A stretch of 64,000 nt of DNA from Acarospora socialis (taxonomy: Eukaryota > Ascomycota > Lecanoromycetes > Acarosporales > Acarosporaceae), in the NCBI GenBank assembly GCA_025617375.2, contig JAMYGW020000005.1, positions 868,001 to 932,000 of the forward strand, given 5' to 3'. The position numbers and the translations under genes were made by a program. Shown here one piece after another: positions 58,989 to 64,000 of the stretch (the first letter of the stretch is position 1; every line of letters starts with the position of its first letter). The notes beneath the pieces were generated by a model that did no database searches, was not told where the DNA came from, and saw only the letters and a list, made by a program, of their open reading frames with translations.

Positions 58989-59180
58989 TCAATCTGAAAT
59001 TGGTGGAGTACTGCCGTTGCACACCGGACATAGCCCATCTCGCACATCACGGTCGTCACGGCCTTCCACGCGAGGGGGTGGACAGTGCTCATTTGAAGCT
59101 ATTGCTGCCGCACATCGAGATATATCGGTCGCATGCCAATGACGGCAGGCTTGATAGAAGTAGGCTCTATCTTCACACAT
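58989..59180 (-). CDS. Small Cys-rich protein or terminal exon, 63 aa
   Basis: This frame encodes six cysteines in 63 residues: MCEDRAYFYQACRHW, ISRCAAAIASNEHC and LCPVCNGSTPP. The pattern resembles short fungal proteins of unknown role that begin with a Cys/His-rich segment and end in CPVC. The ATG directly follows ttccag, a good splice acceptor, so it may instead be the last exon of a longer gene starting further right. There is no signal peptide. Low certainty. Confidence 0.4.
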   Translation of the reverse strand: MCEDRAYFYQACRHWHATDISRCAAAIASNEHCPPPRVEGRDDRDVRDGLCPVCNGSTPPISD

Positions 59181-59750
59181 CTGGAATTTATTAGGACGAT
59201 ATTTAAGACTTGTAGCTAGCGTTGACGTCACCTTTACTGATTTTTGCGATTGGGCCCTATGTGGCTTATTTCAAGAGGACAGATGTCGTCGAGTGCGCAG
59301 TTAGGAAGCGGTTGAGGTGGTCGTAGCATTGCATGCCAAGCTTCCCCGGATGGGAGCAGTACATTAAACCAAAAGATAAAACCCGCAAGCACAATCTATA
59401 CACAATCAATTTATGGTTATTAGATGCTTCGAGACTTCTAAATGTACAGAGTGAAACGAATAACCATGCTCTGGGTGAGAGTGAACACGGTTTCAGAGAG
59501 CCCTGCTGTTCTCGATCTTGGAACATTGGTGGAGCATGACTAGACAGACGGTATCAACTGCCTTTCATGTGCCGTAGGGTATTACACCTGTTCCGGAACC
59601 GTAACAGGAACAGAAATGAATAGTGTGATAACCGCTACCCTCCTTGTCATCCTTGGGTTTGGACATGTGTTGACGATACTTATAGAGAGGTTAACAAAGC
59701 TTTATTCTAGCAGGGGGCAACAGTCAACGAATACAATAACGAAGCTTTCA
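59181..59750. other. Intergenic, nothing recognised
   Basis: This is 3' flank of the URI-like gene. Short frames here are unconvincing. Confidence 0.35.
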
Positions 59751-61999
59751 TTAGGCATGGCCTCTTAACCTCGCTGCCTTGAACCTGCTCATTTTCTTGC
59801 TTGATCCACCCTCCTCTTCCGTAAGCGGCACCCGCTCCTCCTGGTCGTCACGGGGAAGGAACCCACCCTCGCGCTGAATCATACGGTTCCGCATCCGATG
59901 ATACTCAACTGCCACTTCCTGCTGCAGCAAATCCGGGTCCATATCATCCGGATCCGGCGCATCTACTGCGTTTGATACAACCTCCCGTTCGATGATGTTG
60001 CTCACATGTGTCTTTCCCGGTGGTCCGTCGGAGGCTTGCCTTACGGCTTCTTCAGACGATGCCTTGATAGGCACAGTAAAGTCTGCTCGCTTCGAGCCTA
60101 TGGCGGGAATGAGTGGTGATGATGCTGCCGCACTGGGTGATGTCCGCTCCTGGATGTGTCCACTTAGAGATCCGTTTGATTCAAGGGCTTCATGAACCGC
60201 TCTCGCTGGAGCCTGATCGTGCTGCTGTACGGCTTCTCGAGCCATCTTGAACCGTGAAGTTTTCTTGGGCATTGAAGACGTCATTCCAGATAATCGCGTC
60301 GAGGGAACTGCACGCTCAACCACCAAATCCTGCATCGGCAGCGTTGGTTCGCTAGCACCGAAGCTCCTAGGCGGAGGTGCAGGCACAGGAGAGATGTCAA
60401 GTTCTTCTGCAAAGCGCACCCCCTTCTTTACCGTTGGTTTTTGCGACTTATCGGCAAGAACAGACGTGAGAGGCTTGGCACTAGTTCGCTCCATTGCCAC
60501 CTTGTTACTCCCGGCAAGGTCATTCTGCAGCTCAGGCTGGGAATCTCCGAATCCTCTGATGTTAAGTTTCTTTTCCAGCTCTAACATTTGCCTGCGATAT
60601 TCAGTGTCAACGACTCTTCGCGTTGTTCGACCAAATGCATCTTCTTCTTCTTCTTCTTCTTCGTCAGTGCTGCTCGTATACTGCTCATCGCCATCGTGTT
60701 CGTCGTCGGAATAGGACAATTGACTTTCAGTCTCATCATCGAGATCGAGCTCAGCAACGACAGCTCCAACCTCGTGAAGACCATATTGAATCATCTGCCT
60801 CCTAAGGGCTGCATCCTCAGGTGACTCATCGATAGGAATCACTGGAGGAGGATCCTCTGCGGTCGTGTCTTTCACTGTCTGACTGATCCCACGTATATCA
60901 ATGCTCGTAAGCCTATCAGACTTCACCAGGGCCGAAGCCTGGGAACTAATAATGGGGGTATCTTTAGTGCTGGAAGCGTTGACTCCATCGATCGATCGAG
61001 CACTGTCAGCCATGTCACGCGGTGCTGGCGTCTCACTACTCTTCTCGCCATGACCAGCCGCTGCACTCATTGCAGAGCCTCTGGTTTCGGGACTTTTTCG
61101 GAAACCTTCCGACTCATCAGTTCCAGAAAATTCAGCAGTCTGTTTCGACGTTTGTTGTAGATAAGAGTCTTCGGTAGAGGACCTAGATATTGTATTTGAT
61201 CCTTCAGCGACATTCCCGAGCTCCGGCTTGGGGTTTGCGCGGAAATGTATATCGGTCACGCCAGCTTTCCGCAGGACTTCCACAACTTGCGGGGTGGCAT
61301 CTCCAGGTCTAGTGGTTGTACTTGCTTGAGCGACGTTAGCGGGTTCTCAATTCTCACCATAGTGACGGTTAGAAATACAAATAACATTTCCATCATCGTC
61401 TAACTCTTCCCGGATCTCTGTTAAAGGTAACCCTTCGTCATTCCGCACTTCCGGCTGTCGAATAACAAGCAGTGAGTTGAGCTTGTCTTCAGCTGCGGCG
61501 ATCTGAGTTTCGACTGTTTGGATGTTCCGCTGGACATCTGCGACTGTTTAGTCTGACTACCTTATCCTGATTACCTTCGTGTGTCACCGACAGTCCAGTC
61601 GTCTTGTAACTAGATCAGCTATCTGAGGACCGGTACGCTGAATGTTCTTGCCATCGCCGAGTAGTGTCTTGATCTCTTGAGTATCTCAGTCAACGGTCGT
61701 GATATGCTCAACGCAGAGTCGTACCTTTTTCGTCAACTAGGTTACCCCCAAAATCACGGCCGATTGCTACCTGAGCAGAGTATCAGCGGGTTTCCATATC
61801 CCAGATGCCCTATTACCGGAAGCCTTACTAAGTCTGTGTTTGAAGCCTTATCACCTGCAGCCAAGATCTCTTCCTTTATGCCTTCATATTCTGCCTCCCA
61901 TGTTTGCCAGTGCTGTAAAGACTGCCGAAGCTTTATCATATTCTCTTCGAGCCGGAAGCGGTGGTGTTCCAAGTCGACAAAGCTGTCTTTTACGTCCAT
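59751..61999 (-). CDS. BUD27: URI/Bud27-type prefoldin-like protein, 679 aa
   Basis: Five exons, 61829-61999, 61725-61770, 61592-61675, 61379-61543 and 59751-61324, close in phase. The N-terminal 150 residues are an alpha-prefoldin-like coiled coil (LRQSLQHWQTWEAEYEGIKE, then AIGRDFGGNLVDEKE). An acidic low-complexity stretch follows (SSTDEEEEEEEDAFG). The C-terminus has two copies of the family motif, SRFKMAREA and SRFKAARLR, characteristic of the DUF3835/Bud27 region. Yeast Bud27 and animal URI act as cochaperones in assembly of RNA polymerases and link to TOR signalling. The motif KKGVRFAEE is an RVxF-type PP1 docking site. One acceptor in the third intron was chosen by frame. It starts 189 bp from the divergent TFB3 gene. 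Confidence 0.85.
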
Positions 62000-62188
62000 T
62001 TCGCTGTATCTAGCGCAGCTCCAATTACATCGATAGTGAACGTTACAGCTTGAGAGTAATGTTGGGTGAACAAAAGGTAAGGTAGGGTAGTTACGGACCA
62101 CGGAACTAGCCGACTTGTTAGCCCTACCGACGGACCCTGCCTTATCACGCTTCATCGTCTCCAGAAGCTACCACAGCGCAAATCAACC
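62000..62188. promoter_or_regulatory. Short divergent promoter URI-like/TFB3
   Basis: Only 189 bp separate the two start codons, so the two genes share one compact promoter region. Both products serve RNA polymerase assembly or transcription. No defined motif was recognised. Confidence 0.5.
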
Positions 62189-63479
62189 ATGTCCCGCGTC
62201 GCCCAACGCAACGGCGTCGTCGCCCCTCGCCGTCCGAACGAAGAAGGCGGTGAGCTCCACGCCCATCTCTACACCCTTCGCCTCTCATCACCTTCCTCCA
62301 AAGCCCCTGCTGACGCGCTCGCCCCAGACATTTGCCCAGTATGCAAATCGTCGCGGTACCTGAACCCGAACATGCGGTTCCTCGTGAACCCAGAATGCTA
62401 CCACAAGATGTGCGAGTCGTGCGTCGACCGGATCTTCTCGCAGGGCCCGGCACCGTGTCCGGTAGCAGGGTGCGGGCGGACCTTGCGCAAGCAGCGGTTC
62501 AGGAGGCAGACATTTGAGGACATACAAGTAGAGAAGGAGGTGGATGTTCGGCGGAGAGTTGCTAAAACGTAAGTGTTTACCTTCTATATATTGTGTTTGG
62601 TTCCAGGGGGGCTCTTGTTGACGGTGGTTTCAAAGATTCAACCGCCGACAAGACGAATTCAACTCCCTACTCGACTACAACAACTACCTCGAAGAAGTCG
62701 AGACGCTCACCTTCAACCTCCTCAACCACATCGACGTCGCCGCCACCGAAGCCAAGCTCGCCGCCTACGCCTCGCAAAACGCCGACTCCATCTCGCGAAA
62801 CGCCAGCCTCCAAACCCAAGAAACCGCCTCCCTCGAAGCCAGAGAGGCCGCGGAGAAAGAGCAAGCCAGACAACGACGCGAATCCGCTCGGCAGGAGGAA
62901 GAAGAAGAACGCCGAGAGCGCGAGGAAAGCAAGCAGGAGATCCTGGACAAGCTCGCGAGAGGGGACGGCAACGCCGAAGCCATCGCGCGCGAATCGCAGC
63001 GCGTCGTGCTGAAGCGGAGCACGGCGCGCCGAACAGCCGCCGAGCGACAACGCCAACAACAGCAGACACAACCGTCGAATCCCAGCGCCGACCCCTTTAG
63101 CACCGACTCCACCAACGGCGCGGCAGACTCCTCGGCCTTCTTCATCAAAGGCCTCAAACCCACCGTCAAGCCGTCGCCGGAAAAAGCCTACGATCCCTTT
63201 GGCGGGCTATCCGATGCGAAGAACTACTATGTCCTACAAGATCACTACGAGCACCCCTGGCTTGACAACGCGCGGACAGACGTCCACATCACGGCCGGCG
63301 GCTACGACGTCAAGGAATACTACGCCCGCACGCTGTTGGAGGCGTTTGCGGGCCTAGGCTGCTTCATTGAAGAAGAGGTTGCGGGGAGGGAGATGGGGTC
63401 TTCGACGGCGGTCGCGACGGCGGGGGCGGCGGCTGTGGCAGCGGGAGAGGAGGGTCTGAAGATGGATGTTGCTTCTTAG
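62189..63479 (+). CDS. TFB3: TFB3/MAT1, TFIIH CAK assembly factor, 407 aa
   Basis: This subunit anchors the CDK7-type kinase and cyclin H to core TFIIH in transcription and repair. Two exons, 62189-62568 and 62636-63479, join in phase (VAKT then FNRRQDEF). A C3HC4 RING finger is visible: C49, C52, C70, H72, C75, C78, C90 and C95 (CPVCKSS, CYHKMCESC, CPVAGC). The MAT1 central domain follows (LDYNNYLEEVETLTFNLLNH), then a long charged coiled coil rich in Arg, Glu and Gln. The C-terminal hydrophobic CDK-binding part is GYDVKEYYARTLLEAFAGLG. The Ala/Gly-rich tail after this is loosely conserved. Assignment is firm. Confidence 0.93.
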
Positions 63480-64000
63480 GGTCAGGAAGGCGTTGGAATG
63501 GTCTTGTTTTGGTAGCATAGCGGCGGCGCAATAGGGGGCATAGGGTCCGGAGTATCTATTGCCGGCACTGTGGGCGAAGGGATATATCATTGACGCATGG
63601 CGAGATATGTGAGGAAATGCCGATGATAACTTTGCTTCGTGTACATTCCATATCTTAGATCTTGATTCCACGAAGCTCCTATTATATCACGATAGGCACC
63701 ATAACCCAACATCCCCAGCTCCCATACAGGACACCAGAGAGCACCCCAGCCCACTTATCCGCGTTCAGTGTATTACGCCCAGAATATGTTATGAGGGTCT
63801 CCAGGCTCAGAAGCATAATCATCCCCGTACAAGAGGGCATCCGTATTGTAGACCACGCCGCGACCGCCCCCAGTACCACACCCGACTCATGCCCTCGAAA
63901 CCGAACCACAAGCCTTCTGTACCCTTAATTCTGATACACTAGGGTCTATCACGGGCTCCGAATCTCGTATTGGCACTACATGACCTCAAATTTACGTGCA
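63480..64000. other. 3' flank of TFB3 and window edge
   Basis: This is terminal flank of TFB3. A minus-strand open frame at 63682-63909 has two hydrophobic stretches (MIMLLSLETLITYSG and GVLSGVLYGSWGCWVMV) with Gly spacing like a membrane helix pair. It could be the last exon of a minus-strand membrane-protein gene that begins beyond 64000; a possible acceptor lies near 63926. The evidence is too thin to call a gene. Confidence 0.3.

Noticed and set aside
62573-63169. Long Arg/Ser-rich and hydrophobic frames overlapping TFB3
   Set aside because: They are shadows of the GC-rich TFB3 coiled-coil coding sequence in other frames.

Overview
The window is nuclear DNA of a filamentous ascomycete (Pezizomycotina). 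Genes have short introns (mostly 50-65 nt, GT..AG), both strands are densely used, and recognisable fungal genes include LYS12 of the fungal lysine pathway, RIC8, an IKS1-like kinase and RIF1. A Dothideomycete is my best guess, from the style of the predicted proteins and the AT-rich transposon block, but the sequence does not prove it. I saw no rRNA, tRNA or CRISPR array.

Left gene-rich arm (1-31160). In order: a Ser/Pro/Lys-rich unknown (-), LYS12 homoisocitrate dehydrogenase (+), a cupin gene with a doubtful N-terminus (-), an ankyrin protein (-), a large single-exon secreted protein with a TATA promoter (+), a cytochrome b5-acyl-CoA dehydrogenase fusion (-), a sugar/polyol transporter (-), a fungal HNH-nuclease-like protein (-), hexose-6-phosphate 1-epimerase (-), RIF1 (-), RIC8 (+) and a PD-(D/E)XK-like unknown (-). 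I worked out exon structures by hand; in every multi-exon model the exon phases close. The LYS12 and cupin ends and the b5-dehydrogenase flank carry small inverted-repeat elements.

Transposon block (31163-51301). A Fot1/pogo-type DNA transposon with near-perfect terminal inverted repeats and TA target duplication was split by a chromoviral Ty3/Gypsy element (31764-50138). Two more copies of the same Gypsy family then inserted into that one (32508-38579, minus strand; 38833-45007, plus strand), each with its own 5-bp duplication. All are old, broken fossils. The block almost completely lacks CpG, CpC and GpG but keeps CpA and TpG, which is not the usual CpA-directed RIP pattern. Each Gypsy copy also carries a Cys-rich/coiled-coil reading frame on the opposite strand near its 3' end.

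Right arm (51304-64000). A short inverted-repeat element and a three-unit tandem repeat lie next to the block. Then come a purine nucleoside permease-family gene (-), a further inverted-repeat element, an IKS1-like membrane-tailed kinase (-), two small unknowns (-), a URI/Bud27-type prefoldin protein (-) and, divergently, TFB3/MAT1 of TFIIH (+). The genes are mostly housekeeping, with no obvious cluster pathway. RIF1 and the URI-like protein both carry RVxF-type PP1 docking sites. The small transposons comprise four copies of one MITE-like family and single copies of two others.
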